Shown piece after piece: positions 43,718 to 55,100 of a stretch of DNA of 64,000 nt. The first letter of the stretch is position 1, and each line of letters begins with the position of its first letter. A program made the translations under genes and the position numbers. Source of the stretch: Acanthosepion esculentum (taxonomy: Eukaryota; Mollusca; Cephalopoda; Sepiida; Sepiidae); the NCBI GenBank assembly GCA_964036315.1, contig OZ038492.1, positions 40,565,853 to 40,629,852 of the forward strand, in the 5' to 3' direction. The notes under the pieces are model-generated. The model was not told where the DNA came from. It saw only the letters and a list, made by a program, of their open reading frames with translations, and did not search any database.

Positions 43718-44604
43718 TTCATGATAATTTTAATCATCTTCGATATGCATTGTTTTCAGCTTTCATATTCTTCCAAAATATCCATCATTTATGTGGCACT
43801 CCTCTCAAGGAATGGGTTTGTTTGGACAAAATGCTCCTCAAACTGTCATACTACACTAACGGTAACCAGAGGCACTATGCAATGGCGTTGGTTAGGAATA
43901 TGGAAATTTGTGAGGTGGGTAAAGGATGTGATGGAAGTCCGGGAGAAAAAGAGGGGAAACTTTGAAGCAAATGGGCGGGAGGTGTGATCGTACAGCCAGA
44001 GGAGAGGGTTAGGGTAGCGTTCATTTGTGGTTTAATGATGATTCATGGCTATAGTCGAATAATTACGCTGTTGAACTTCTGGACTCTCTTCCTGGCATGT
44101 TCGCGAGAAGAGAAGGCGGGCACGAGGCTGGGGGATACAGGTGAAGAACAAAATGTGAGGGGAGGGGACTGAAATTAGCCTTGAGTAAAAGGAAGGAGAA
44201 CGAAGCTGGAGTCGTTGTCGAAGTAGAGGTAAAAATAGTAGTGGGGGGGATGTTTTAATTTGTTGGAGAAGTTGGGTTGGATTAGGAAGTGGGTGTGATT
44301 CTACTGGGGAGAGAACTGTAGTGTGAGTGACCGGAAATTATAGTTAAAGATGCCGAGGAGTAATCGTAGTAGAATAAATAATAAAGGAAGGAGGAGGCGT
44401 CATAGCGGAGACATAGAAAGGGGGGGGACTTGTCAAGAAGGTAGCGTGGTAAGAGGGGACGGCTATGAATTTTTAAAGTCTAGGAGCAAGAATATTTAAA
44501 AGCATCGAAGGCTGGGAAGTTTCGTAGAAACACTTATTAGCGAGGTGATCTGAACAGCAACAGAAGCAGTAGTAGTATTAGTGAAAATACTGCGAATAAG
44601 ATGA
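43716..44604. other. G-rich, gene-free stretch
   Basis: From about 43900 to 44460 the plus strand is unusually rich in G and A (many GGGG and GAGG runs). Overlapping frames of 60-90 codons show no recognisable motif. Confidence 0.45.
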
Positions 44605-44960
44605 ATGCGCAGGTAGTGTAACGGGTATCGGCATGGAACGTTAAATCGGCGAGCCGGGTTCAAATCGCTGGTTATTTTTTCAAAAATGCTTTTGTAAAGG
44701 GCATTAATCCCTCCCTATGATTTAAAAAGTGGGACAATCTGCGTTTTCTAAACTTGGGTGGCGAGAACAATTCTGAATTCAAAACCAGGCTGTACCGTGA
44801 TGAGCCCTGTCATCTTGTCTTACCTTAGACACATTTGATCGTGAATAATAATAGTAATTGTTAAACATCTTGTTTTATCTTTCTTTTATTAAATCGTGCT
44901 CTCCTCTAAGTGATACAACAACAACAACAACAACAACAATAATAATAATAATAATAATAA
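44605..44960 (+). mobile_element. tRNA-like SINE with trinucleotide tail
   Basis: GTAGTGTAACGGGTATCGGC (A-box TAGTGTAACGG, 44614) and GGGTTCAAATCGCTGG (B-box GTTCAAATC, 44657) are spaced as in a tRNA. A body of about 190 bp ends at GAATAATAATAGTAATTG, and (ACA)n-(ATA)n follows at 44918-44960. Confidence 0.65.
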
Positions 44961-44961
44961 A

Positions 44962-45345
44962 TGATTGGTTAATTGATTTGTTTTCTACGGCTTATCAACC
45001 TTTTGTAGGTTATTTAAAGCCAAAAAATATTTTTAGATTATTTTTGGAGATAATGTTTTGCTGATACAAGTTCTACTAATTAACCCATAGCTGGGGTAGA
45101 ATTTGTCGATTTAACCTTTCCCAACGGTATTGGCACGTAAGTGAATATAACGATCCCGACGGGAATTGGAACTTGGCTCTGCGATCTTCAATTCCGAGCC
45201 GTTATTCATCACATCACCCGCATTCCCAAGCTTACAGCACCTGGCATTCCCAAACGGTAACCCATGTTTGTACTGACCAGGATCGAAGTTGCTTAACGTG
45301 ATTCATGAGAGCCGATGTTTCAACGTGATATGACCGATGCCATTA
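44962..45345 (-). mobile_element. Composite 5S-tRNA SINE, family S2 (well preserved)
   Basis: On the minus strand the 5S segment (GTTAAGCAACTTCGATCCTG...GGTGCTGTAAGCTTGGG, 45228-45305) is followed by a tRNA-like segment with GGCTCGGAATTGAAG and AAGTTCCAATTCCCG. Then come TACCGTTGGGAAAGG, CTATGGGTTAATTAGTAGAA and the tail TTTAAATAACCTACAAAAGG, TTGATAAGCCGTAGAAAAC. It ends in an ATT-type trinucleotide tail shared with the preceding SINE. Confidence 0.8.
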
Positions 45346-45944
45346 ATAATAATGAAATTAAAAGGTGGTAGACCATAGTTCACGAATCAAAGGAAAATTA
45401 AATACAGGTTTTACAGCAATTGAAAATTCTGGCAGGCACGACTTCTGTCCAGCGAGCATCACTAATTCATTAGAATTTTTCACACTCTGGCTGTAAATGT
45501 TATCAGCTCGTTAAAAAAAAGAAAAAAAAAAGAAAAGAAATCAGTGAACCGTTTTCGAATAGAGTTTCGAGCAAATACCCTTGGGAAAGCTATGTATCTA
45601 TCTCCTTACCCTAGCTATGAGTTAAATTGTAGGGCAGACCGGACACTCTAGACGTAACTGGCAACCAGCCCAAGAGAAACAAAAAAAATCTCTGAATTAA
45701 AAACCCTATGAAGACCTGGCGAGGCGCATACTATATAACCACTGAAATATTAATGGAGTTTCAAGTTAATTCCATCAAGGGGTTATGGACACTATGATAT
45801 CCATCGAAGTCTAATAAAAATCGTACTTAAGGTAATATCTAACTTGTAGCTTTCCTTTCCTCTGTCCTCCCCTGATATTCTTCTTGTTGGCTTGTGCATT
45901 ACTTGAACGATTCAAGGGAGGAAAGTCGTCTATCTACCATAGTG
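45346..45944. other. Gene-free stretch with an S2 fragment
   Basis: GCAAATACCCTTGGGAAAGC and CTAGCTATGAGTTAAATTGT at about 45572-45630 are the middle of an S2 SINE. No gene is recognised. Confidence 0.5.
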
Positions 45945-46440
45945 TTTCTCAACCTTTTTAAGCTACGGTACACCTCGGTTCAAGTGAAAATATCACGTCA
46001 CAATTAGCAAAATTTTTAAAAGGCATACATTTAAATATTATGAAATAAAACCATAGAATTTTAAAAGATACACAAACAAATATGAACTTAGTTTATTTCA
46101 ATTTTTCTATTCAACTATTTATGCAGCTTATTTAGTGTAAAATCCGTGCCTGGTGATTTTTTTCCGATTTCTTCAATGTTTGATCGAATGCGCGATAAGC
46201 AGACCCTCATTTCTTCTTCAATTGAGTGTAGTTTTTCTCGCTTCTTATTTTTACGCTATTTAGGCTTGAGAAGCCTAATTCCCAAAAATGAGAAGTTGAA
46301 AATTGCAATCAAACAGATAAAGCCATTTTTAGCTAATGTGAGATATTTCTTTTGTATTAAAATCCAAAATATCAATAGGTACCTTCGATCGCTAGAAATA
46401 GTGGCCAATTCTCCTTCTTCACATAACTGAAGTCCAATAT
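45945..46440 (+). mobile_element. hAT-like transposon end
   Basis: AGTGTTTCTCAACCTTTTTA at 45950 resembles the CAGTGxTTCTCAACC terminus of many hAT elements. Downstream the plus frame at 46146-46430 (SSSIECSFSRFLFLRYLGL) is a possible coding remnant that I cannot assign. The other terminus is not found, and an (AC)n tract follows. Confidence 0.45.
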
Positions 46441-46497
46441 TAGAAGGAATATAGTGAAAAGATTTATTTGAAAAAAAAAAAAATAAATAAATAAATA

Positions 46498-46925
<428 letters not shown>

Positions 46926-47429
46926 CTTATTCATTTAATCACATACTAAGACTGTACCATTACTGCTTTACACACACACACATATATGTATTCCTTTTAC
47001 TACCTATAGTTTTCCTTCTGTGTCTACCATCAACACAGATGGCATTATCAAATAAAACTTATACAGAGATCCACCATTCTATCCAATTACTCATGGTTAG
47101 AAATGTTAGAGTGTGATTGTGTTTTTCTTGATTATAAGGTTTCGTGTTTACGCTTGACAGCACCATCACAGGGCTCATTAGTTGGGTTAATGCTAGATAA
47201 GAAAATAAGCTAAACTCTCACAAAATTAAAGATCATCCGCTGTAGTTAGTAGTCATTGTAGCATTGTAAGTAGCACTGTACTTTAATTCTGAAGAAAAAA
47301 AAACAGAATACCACATATCTTTGAGCAGTGGTCTATATTATTTGATTGAGAAAATTTTTGTGGGTTCTATGATTTTAGCAGTGATCTTTTTAAATCGAAT
47401 GGCTTCGTTACCCGTTCAATCAGTGGCTA
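46926..47429. other. Gene-free stretch
   Basis: No recognised gene or repeat apart from a short CA run near 46971. Confidence 0.4.
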
Positions 47430-47548
47430 ACGGTCAAATCACACTGAAAACACTGGTTCTCGCTCGATCACCGAACTTAAGCAGTGTCAAGCCCGGTTAG
47501 TACTTAGATAGAAGGCCGCTTGGGAACACTAGGTAGTGTAAGCAACCT
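47430..47548 (+). pseudogene. 5S rRNA pseudogene, near full length
   Basis: About 119 bp align along the whole 5S rRNA: TCAAATCACACTGAAAACAC, TCGATCACCGAACTTAAGCA, GCCCGGTTAGTACTTAGATA, CGCTTGGGAACACTAGGTAG, TGTAAGC. Substitutions are spread throughout (for example GAAGGCC where GGTGACC is expected). It is not followed by an S2 tRNA-like head, unlike the other 5S pieces in this window. Confidence 0.8.
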
Positions 47549-47599
47549 AGTAAAATCCTGTACTCGAGTGAGTCACTCAATAATACGTGAATTCATCAC

Positions 47600-47853
47600 A
47601 TACAAGTTCCTCTCCACTAACCAGTGAAAGCCGTTTCATATTGACGACATATAGACACTGTTAAATACATTCCAGATCATTATTATAATTTTAAATAACA
47701 GAAGAGGTTGATGCCTTTATTATAATAAAAAAGGATTTTCCAACAATATGCCATATGTTTATAGTAAAATTACGAATATAAAATTCAACAGAAATTACTC
47801 AAAATTACATTAGCCTATTTAGCACCGTTTCTGGCGGAAGTTCAAGAGACTTC
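47600..47853 (+). mobile_element. hAT-like element 3' portion feeding into a minisatellite
   Basis: Similar by eye to 49090-49365: CATATTGACGA(C/T)ATATAGACAC, TTAAATACATTCCAGAT, ATTATTATAATTTTAAATAA. In both, the segment ends with an inverted CAGTGTTTTCTCAACC-like terminus (here GGTTGAGAAAACACTG inside the first tandem unit). Confidence 0.6.
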
Positions 47854-48791
47854 GTGTGGAACCGTAGGGTTCAACACCGGTTGAGAAAACACTGATCTAG
47901 GTACCGACCAGGCTTGAATCGTGCGGAACCGTAGGGTTCAACACCGGTTGAGAAAACACTGATCTAGGTACCGACCAGGCTTGAATCGTGTGGAACCGTA
48001 GGGTTCAACACCGGTTGAGAAAACACTGATCTAGGTACCGACCAGGCTTGAATCGTGCGGAACCGTAGGGTTCAACACCGGTTGAGAAAACACTGATCTA
48101 GGTACCGACCAGGCTTGAATCGTGCGGAACCGTAGGGTTCAACACCGGTTGAGAAAACACTGATCTAGGTACCGACCAGGCTTGAATCGTGTGGAACCGT
48201 AGGGTTCAACACCGGTTGAGAAAACACTGATCTAGGTACCGACCAGGCTTGAATCGTGCGGAACCGTAGGGTTCAACACCGGTTGAGAAAACACTGATCT
48301 AGGTACCGACCAGGCTTGAATCGTGTGGAACCGTAGGGTTCAACACCGGTTGAGAAAACACTGATCTAGGTACCGACCAGGCTTGAATCGTGCGGAACCG
48401 TAGGGTTCAACACCGGTTGAGAAAACACTGATCTAGGTACTGACCAGGCTTGAATCGTGTGGAACCGTAGGGTTCAACACCGGTTGAGAAAACACTGATC
48501 TAGGTACCGACCAGGCTTGAATCGTGCGGAACCGTAGGGTTCAACACCGGTTGAGAAAACACTGATCTAGGTACCGACCAGGCTTGAATCGTGTGGAACC
48601 GTAGGGTTCAACACCGGTTGAGAAAACACTGATCTAGGTACCGACCAGGCTTGAATCGTGCGGAACCGTAGGGTTCAACACCGGTTGAGAAAACACTGAT
48701 CTAGGTACCGACCAGGCTTGAATCGTGTGGAACCGTAGGGTTCAACACCGGTTGAGAAAACACTGATCTAGGTACCGACCAGGCTTGATTG
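47854..48791. repeat. 67-bp minisatellite, 14 near-identical units
   Basis: Units begin GTG(T/C)GGAACCGTAGGGTTCA at 47854 and every 67 bp to 48725. The array is essentially identical except for one T/C site, whose state runs T C T C C T C T C T C T C T. That is mostly a 134-bp dimer. One further C-to-T change lies near 48441. Each unit holds ACACCGGTTGAGAAAACACTG (a hAT-like end) followed by about 29 bp of probable flank. Confidence 0.95.
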
Positions 48792-49089
48792 TATGAGAAA
48801 CAATAGTTCAATATATGCCCGTTAAATTTTCACCCACGCTACACAATATGCTCTGCAAAATATTTCATAACGTCCACACGTGAATCGTACGAAGTGCACC
48901 ATATATAGGGAATGAGCAGACCGCACCAGACTAGAGTAGTTTTCCAACTGCCACCTCATCCACTACTGCGCATTTTGCTAGAGTATGCACTTTAACTTCT
49001 TCACAAAGTGGCAGCAGTAGTGGATATTACAAGTGTAGAAACTCGGGTCACTTGGCATTTGGTAGGCCTGCCCAATGTCCTCAAACGAT
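48792..49089. other. Gene-free stretch
   Basis: No recognised gene or repeat. Confidence 0.4.
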
Positions 49090-49365
49090 TCAAGTGAAGG
49101 CGGTTTTCATATTGACGATATATAGACACCATTAAATACATTCCAGATGATTATTATAATTTTAAATAATAGAAACGGTTGAAGCATTTATTATAATAAT
49201 CTGTAATATGCGGCCCGTGAATTGTAAAATTACGAACATAGAATTAAACTAAAATTACTAAAAAAATGTATTAATCTATTTATCATTGTTTCTCGTGGGA
49301 TCCCTGGTGACCCCCTTGCGTAAAGCTTAAGTTTCTGGGAGACACCGGGTGAGAAACATTGATGT
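49090..49365 (+). mobile_element. hAT-like element 3' portion, single copy
   Basis: Homologous to 47600-47895 but not tandemly amplified. It ends GGGAGACACCGGGTGAGAAACATTG at about 49336-49360. Confidence 0.6.
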
Positions 49366-49494
49366 AGACATGAAAGCTACACTTACGTATCTGCGTACCC
49401 CTTTCTGCACGTAACCCTATTCTGTAAAGTCACAGATTCGCCTGGATTAAACAATAACCACTCCCCAATACTCATACACTTTTTCTTTCTTTTT

Positions 49495-50035
49495 ATATGC
49501 CATGTCCTTTCAGGACGTAGGCGATCATGGCTCTCCACCTCCCTCGACCCCTTGCAGCTCTCAACAAGTTTCTTCCTTCTGTCACCTCCCCCTGACCACT
49601 TGCTTAAGTCCGCCTGTTATGTCACGCGTTGTTTTCGCTTTCTCCAGGCCCTCCTTCCTCATTATGCGTCCCAGAAACTTCAGCTGCCTCTTCCTGAGAT
49701 TAAGTATAAGCCTCCTCCTTGTTTGCAACCTCTCTAAGATCTCATCGTTGCTCACACCCTCAGTCCATGATATCCTTAGCATCTTTCTGTAGAGCCACAT
49801 CTGCGTCGCTTCGAGTCCCTTATTCATCTTTGAGGAAATCGTCCAACATTCGCGACCGTAAAGAAGGACATATGTCACGTAACAGTTCAGTATTCTTTTC
49901 TTTATTGCCAAAGAAATCCTCCTGTCTCGCAGTACTTTGCCCAGCTTTTGGGATGTGCCTTTGGCCATCCCAATACATCCCTACAGATCTCAGTGTCACA
50001 CTTACCGTCCTCTGCCAAGACGCAAGTGTTAAAAT
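49495..50035 (-). pseudogene. Non-LTR retrotransposon (L-B): RT C-terminal region
   Basis: The best copy of this family. One open minus-strand frame (49582-49968) reads KLGKVLRDRRISLAIKKRIL, NCYVTYVLLYGRECWTISSK, EATQMWLYRKMLRISWTEGV, SNDEILERL and RKRQLKFLGRIMRKEGLEK. Its 3' untranslated part near 49495-49560 is shared with 42490. The RT catalytic core is lost by 5' truncation. Confidence 0.8.
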
Positions 50036-50140
50036 TGCCTAGCAAAAACGGTTTCGAAATCAAGTCAAACACAAATATTCATTTTATTTTAAATATTCTC
50101 AACGTGAAAAGAGAGACCCAGATTTTTAAAAATCCTCTCA

Positions 50141-50815
50141 CCCCGAGCAAGGCGGGAATGCCACTAGTACGCAAGGGGTTACAGCGAGTGGATGTGAGAA
50201 AAAAGAGAGGATTGATGAAAGGATAAAAGATGCACGCGATTCAAGAAGATAGTAGATGGCGATTAATGTTGCATTTAAATTTTTGGAGATTGTATTTATC
50301 AGGGAAGCAAGTCAGGGGAAGGGAGTTCCACGGGCGGGAAGCGCGAGAAAAGAAACTGTTGGAGTAGAAGTGGAGGTTGCATTTATGTATTTTAACCGTA
50401 AATGGGTGAGACCTAGATGCCAATCTAGTAGAACGCTTAAATTCATGTAGTTGGGGCACCAAGATAAAAAGCTTGTTAGAGCAGTTGCCATAAAAATATT
50501 TGTAAAAAGACAGAGAGAAGCCACGGCACGTTGGTGAGAAAGTGACTGAAGTCGAGGTGCCAAATGAAGATCGATTACATTACAGATCTTTTTTTGGATT
50601 TTGTCAAGAACCTCGCGATGAATAGCAGGAGCATCAGACCAGATATGGCTGCAGTATTCAATGCACGGACGGATAGTGGATTTGTAAATGTGCAGGATGG
50701 ACGCTGACGCGAAATTTTTTCTGGCACGACACAGTGACCCAACTTCCTCTTCAGTAAATGCAGCTATTGACTCGATGTATTCAAAGTTCCCGGTCAAATA
50801 TCCTGTCATCGTGAC
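50141..50815 (-). pseudogene. Non-LTR retrotransposon (L-A): RT C-terminal end and 3' terminus
   Basis: Minus-strand frames read ILHIYKSTIRPCIEYCSHIW, AIHREVLDKIQKKICNVID, LQSLSHQRAVASLCLF, then with a shift LHEFKRSTRLASRSHPFTV, RPWNSLPLTCFPDKYNLQKF and KCNINRHLLSS. The 3' terminus is TCACCCCGAGCAAGGCGGGA at 50145. About 675 bp remain of a multi-kilobase element. Confidence 0.8.
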
Positions 50816-51835
50816 CTATTCACGTCTGATTTTTTTTTATTAATGAAATCCAATACCAGAAATTAAATTGATGTTTGCTAATCTCTCTGACAAAAATCTC
50901 CGACGTAAAATAAAACCTCTTGATTTCCTTTTGACGTAATTAAGAATAACTTTTCATCCCCACTCCAAAACAACTGACGGTATTTATTGGTACTCACACT
51001 TGGAAGGATGTAGCCCAAGTCATAGTTTAGAGTGGGTTTGCTAAAAGATTCCCATGGTATTTCCCATTTTGAGAGGCTATAGTAGACATGAATTAACCAT
51101 AGCCCTTTCACGAAGGAGTGTTACTTGCTGGGGACCGTCTCTCTAGAGCTGGAACATATTATACATCAGATTATACCTAATGCGATTCTGACACATTCGA
51201 TTTACTTGGCGGCGTTGATTTTATATATGCATATGGAAAAACGATATATGAATTTTTATCTATATCAGAACAATTTTAAGAAAATCTATGACAAAGTGGA
51301 AACTTTTTTTTTCGTGTGACGTGGTTCATCCTTGAGGTCTTTATCGGACCAAAGTGATGTTTACGTTGATGTGGCTCTATATTAAGGCGGATCGATTTTG
51401 AAAGCGTGGTATTGCACCCAGTTTGAAAGTTGGGATTTGACATGATACATAACGACACAAAATGTTTTTCGAAATCGTTACCGTTATTTGAGGAAATGAA
51501 TTTAAAGATTAGTTTAGGTTAAAGCGCTGGAACTAAATTCCGGTGTTCAGTTAAAGCCTTACAGCGCAGCCTTATAGAAAAAAAACTTTTAAAATTTATA
51601 ATTTACTGAAGCTTTACAAATTGTATATCGACAAGATGCATGGCACAAGCACATTATTGCTAAATCATTATACCATCAAATAAGACCTTCATTTGCTTCA
51701 AAGGCAAATTATACTGAACTGTTTAGCTATTTTATGATGTTATACAGTGCAGCAGTTTTAGTGTGATTTTCTATTAACAATGCCAATTAAAAACATTTTT
51801 TCGTATAATATGTGTCCAGTAGTATTATGGTGTTA
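50816..51835. other. Gene-free stretch with a PLE-terminal relative
   Basis: CTATGACAAAGTGGAAAC...CGTGTGACGTGG...TTTATCGGACCAAA (51288-51350) resembles GTATGACAAAGTGGAAATGT...CGTGTGACACA...TTTATCGGACTAAA at 54598-54660, next to a PLE GIY-YIG fragment. No gene is recognised. Confidence 0.5.
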
Positions 51836-51915
51836 TTAGGTTGGTGCAAAAATAATGTCGTTTTCTCACATGAAGTTGAACGTCAAAAAACGACATTATT
51901 TTTCCACCAACCTAA
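51836..51915. mobile_element. 80-bp MADE1-like mariner MITE
   Basis: It starts TTAGGTTGGTGCAAAAATAA and ends with the complement of TTAGGTTGGTGGAAAAATAA, flanked by TA at 51834 and 51916. The arms are about 30 bp with one mismatch at position 12. Length, first bases and architecture match the MADE1 family, the miniature derivative of Hsmar1-type mariners. The inner part (ATGTCG) differs from the human family. No coding capacity. Confidence 0.85.
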
Positions 51916-52118
51916 TATATACACTTTTATCGATTTTCTCTTGTTATTAATTATGATCTAACCAATCTTATTAATTGAGCAGCCTTTTTGTACTTTTTTA
52001 CAATTATTTTATTTTTACTTACAGTAAAAGAAAAATTGCATATTTTGCTTGTGGTGATTCATAATTAGAATTCTGGTTTGAATATATTTTCTATTCAGTT
52101 TATCTAATACAAATTATA

Positions 52119-52256
52119 CAGTGTAACCCGGATATAAGAGAAATTTTCTCTGGTCCCAAATTAGAGCCTGTGTTAATGTATATAAATTAGACCAAACCCG
52201 GATATAAGAGACTTCTTCTCCGGCCCCGACAACTCTCTTATATCCGGGTTACACTG
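52119..52256 (+). mobile_element. Complete pogo-type MITE, 138 bp
   Basis: Terminal inverted repeats CAGTGTAACCCGGATATAAG and its complement are perfect over about 22 bp, and TA lies at 52117 and 52257. The inside carries TTTTCTCTGGTCCCAAATTA and the complement of a second TCTTATATCCGGG unit. CAGT ends with a TA duplication fit pogo/Tigger elements. Confidence 0.85.
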
Positions 52257-52754
52257 TATTAACTTTATCTGGATTTATTCTTGAAATAGTAAAATTTGAA
52301 GTCAGGTTGTAAGTAAATCCTGCGGAAATTAGGCATTTCTGTAAGTCAGTCAGATGGATTTGACTGGAATATCGAACTCGGCTCTCCGATTCCTCAATCT
52401 AAGCCTCTCTCCATTATTCAATTAAAACTAAATGCTCAAGAGTTGGTAAAAGCTATGAATCTAACTTTTGGTGTCAGTACTTATTCCATCAACCTTCCAT
52501 TATCACAATGAGTGCAATGTTGATTTTCTAAAGAAAGTGAAAAATCAACCTATCCTACTATACATCCGAATAAAAGGCCGAAAGGCGATGAGAGAAAGGC
52601 TGGTCAACACTATACTACTCATTGCTAATCCGATTCATTCTAACAAATGACGCAATCACCACAAAAACACACCCTTCTCCATTCAATCCGAACATGTACT
52701 AAAATACCGCATTTTCATAGACTACTACTACTACTACTACTAATAATAATAATA

Positions 52755-52792
<38 letters not shown>

Positions 52793-53529
52793 AATAATGA
52801 AAATTTTTTATACGTACAAATATTTTTTTTAAATATATAAAAATTTCGAATGACATGAAAGGGTAAAGGGACACTTTTAATTTAAATAGGAGAGAATACG
52901 CTGGAATTTTAAATGCGTTTTTTTTTTTAATATTTGTTTTGGCTGTATAGCCGACCCAATTTCATTTAATTTCGTTTTCATTTCGTTCAGGTTTTTATAA
53001 CTTTTGGTATTAAATATCCCACTTTGTGATAATGAAAGATTTACGCCCAGTTTCTTACAATAATTCTCACCTTTTCTGGCAGATTTTCTATTAACACAAA
53101 AGTATTATAAACAAAACAAACCCAATGAAATCGGTTAGAAATTTTAGCTAAAACACATATTTAAAAAAAAAACAAATTAAGTATTTCTTTTTCAGCTCGC
53201 CCACGTCGCTACCGAATATTACACAAGGTCGAGCTTTACAGTGCGTTTAACGGCAATACCGTTGAAAAATTACCCTAGCTCCATCGGCACTTCCCCTTTT
53301 TGGTGACACCGGGCAATAAATCTAGACCCCCTCCGGAAGGAAAGGTATTACTTGGAGAGAAGGTCTCTTGGAGCTTCGGCGTAATCATTTTTTGGAAGCT
53401 CCGCGGGATATAAGGAAAATGAGCTGAACACTGATGTTTGAAGTAATAAGGAGAGAGAGAAAAAAAATCTATGCACTCTTTTCGGTGTAATAAAACAATA
53501 CAGCATAGAAGAAAATAGTATCAGTAAAA
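52257..53529. other. Gene-free stretch with trinucleotide tracts
   Basis: (ACT)n-(AAT)n-(ATG)n lies at about 52722-52797, an S2-like fragment around 52360-52470, and a GTATTAAATATCCCACTTTG word near 53010 shared with 54785. 53190-53400 is GC-richer but has no coding frame. Confidence 0.5.
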
Positions 53530-53850
53530 ATGACGTCTGTTGGTAAGTTTTCGTTGGCTAGTCGGTCAAGCGTTATCCCGACAAGACAGGTTTCTAAAAA
53601 TAAAGCAAATCTCGATGGAAGCTTATATTTGACATTTCCGGTCGGTTTTGTTATATTCACTTACGCGCGAATACCTATTGGGAAAGGCATGAATCCACTT
53701 ATTCTCCTCCCCATCTATGGGTTAATTATTAGGAATTGTATCAGTAAATCATTATCTCCAAAAACTTCTTACAATATAAAAAACATATTTTCTGGCTTTA
53801 AATAACGTGCAAAAGGTTGATAAGTTGTAAAAAAAAACAAACAATTATTT
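53530..53850 (+). mobile_element. S2 SINE
   Basis: A divergent head, then TTATATTCACTTACGCGCGA, ATTGGGAAAGGCATGAATCC, ATCTATGGGTTAATTATTAG and the tail TTCTGGCTTTAAATAACGTG, CAAAAGGTTGATAAGTTG. No 5S segment is recognisable. Confidence 0.75.
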
Positions 53851-54466
53851 CTGACTCATGTTAAAATTTGCTAAGTTTAGCACAAAGACAAAAATACACA
53901 CCATCTTGTAAGAATCGAGCTAGCCACTAATGGCCAACAAAACTCGCTCGCGAAGTATTAGCCTTACACTGGAGCAGCTGTGTCTAAAAAACGTTGCTTA
54001 CTTAACAGTTTGGAAAGATGAAATAACGTGAGAGTAACGATTTAAAAATATGCCAAAAAAAGAAAAGAAAAAAGGAAACGAAATCAAAAATTGTCAAAAA
54101 AAATAAATAAAAGGGAGTCATATGCAAAAACCTTTAAAAAAACAAGGGAGAAAAGAATGTGTGAATAGGAAAACAATCTGGAAAACTGATGAACCGAAGA
54201 AATCAATGAGTGGCGGTTTGGAATGGCGTTGAGGTAGCAATTAAGTTTATTGAATGGTTTGTAGCGAACCACGAAAGACAAGCTTAAATTAGAGAGGAGG
54301 GTGAAAAGATTTCCAATTTCCAGACGATTTGTGACTGCTTCAATGAACAAAAGAAAGCACTTTGACCAATCTCGATTTAAAAGTGTTCTGACCATGAAAA
54401 AACACATGAAAGGGAAAGCCATTTGTATCGTTTTCTCTATTATACATATTTCGATCTGTTTACCTA
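53851..54466. other. Gene-free stretch
   Basis: Overlapping frames on both strands around 54084-54422 show no motif. No repeat recognised. Confidence 0.4.

Positions 54467-54467
<1 letters not shown>

Positions 54468-54541
<74 letters not shown>
54468..54541. repeat. (TA)n tract
   Basis: About 36 TA units. Confidence 0.95.
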
Positions 54542-54545
<4 letters not shown>

Positions 54546-54597
54546 AACGATATATAATTTTTATAGATCAAGAACAGTTATGGGGGGGAGGAAAGAT

Positions 54598-55100
54598 GTA
54601 TGACAAAGTGGAAATGTTTTCGTGTGACACATTTTGTCCATTACGACTTTATCGGACTAAATTTATGTTGGTGCCATTGCACATGCGAACGCTGTCAATT
54701 TTAAATTTAATTTTTTATGCGTTTCGGGTAAATAATCTAACCGGTTGCACATAGATCCTTTTTCTTTTTCTTTCCACCAACTTTGTTATTAAATATCCCA
54801 CATTGTGTTAACAGTGATAATAGAAGATCTATCAAGAATGGGGACACGCTGTAAGAAACTGAACGCGAATTTATTGTGGGTGATCTTGCGATAAAAGCAC
54901 TTTCTAAACATTTCCGTCTTAGTGAACCGTTTCCTCTTTTAATTAGGGTAACTCTTTTTATATCAAAATTGTGTTCAGTCTTGTTACGGTGAGAAACTAA
55001 TGCATTTGATGTGTTGTTTTGTAAAATATTCCTTTTGTGTTCATTTAATCTTTGATTTAAACTCATTGAGGTTTCTACAATGTATTTTATTGTAACCTAA
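54598..55100 (-). pseudogene. Penelope-like element: GIY-YIG nuclease C-terminus and 3' region
   Basis: The minus strand reads VTIKYIVETSMSLNQRLNEH, KRNILQNNTSNALVSHRN, LRRKCLESAFIARSPTINSR. This fits the GIY-YIG core (Y.xETS.SL..R...H), the conserved glutamate (CLESAFI) and the terminal N of a PLE nuclease. The glycine of YIG is V here, and a stop precedes the segment. It is closer in form to Neptune/Poseidon-type nucleases than to the copy at 5245. The RT is missing. The terminal sequence recurs at 51288. Confidence 0.75.

Noticed and set aside
43714..44172. Overlapping 60-90 codon frames
   Set aside because: They overlap in different frames, have no domain, and lie in G/A-rich DNA next to a microsatellite.
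47854..48791. CRISPR-like array
   Set aside because: Units are contiguous 67-bp tandem repeats with no unique spacers, and the window is eukaryotic.
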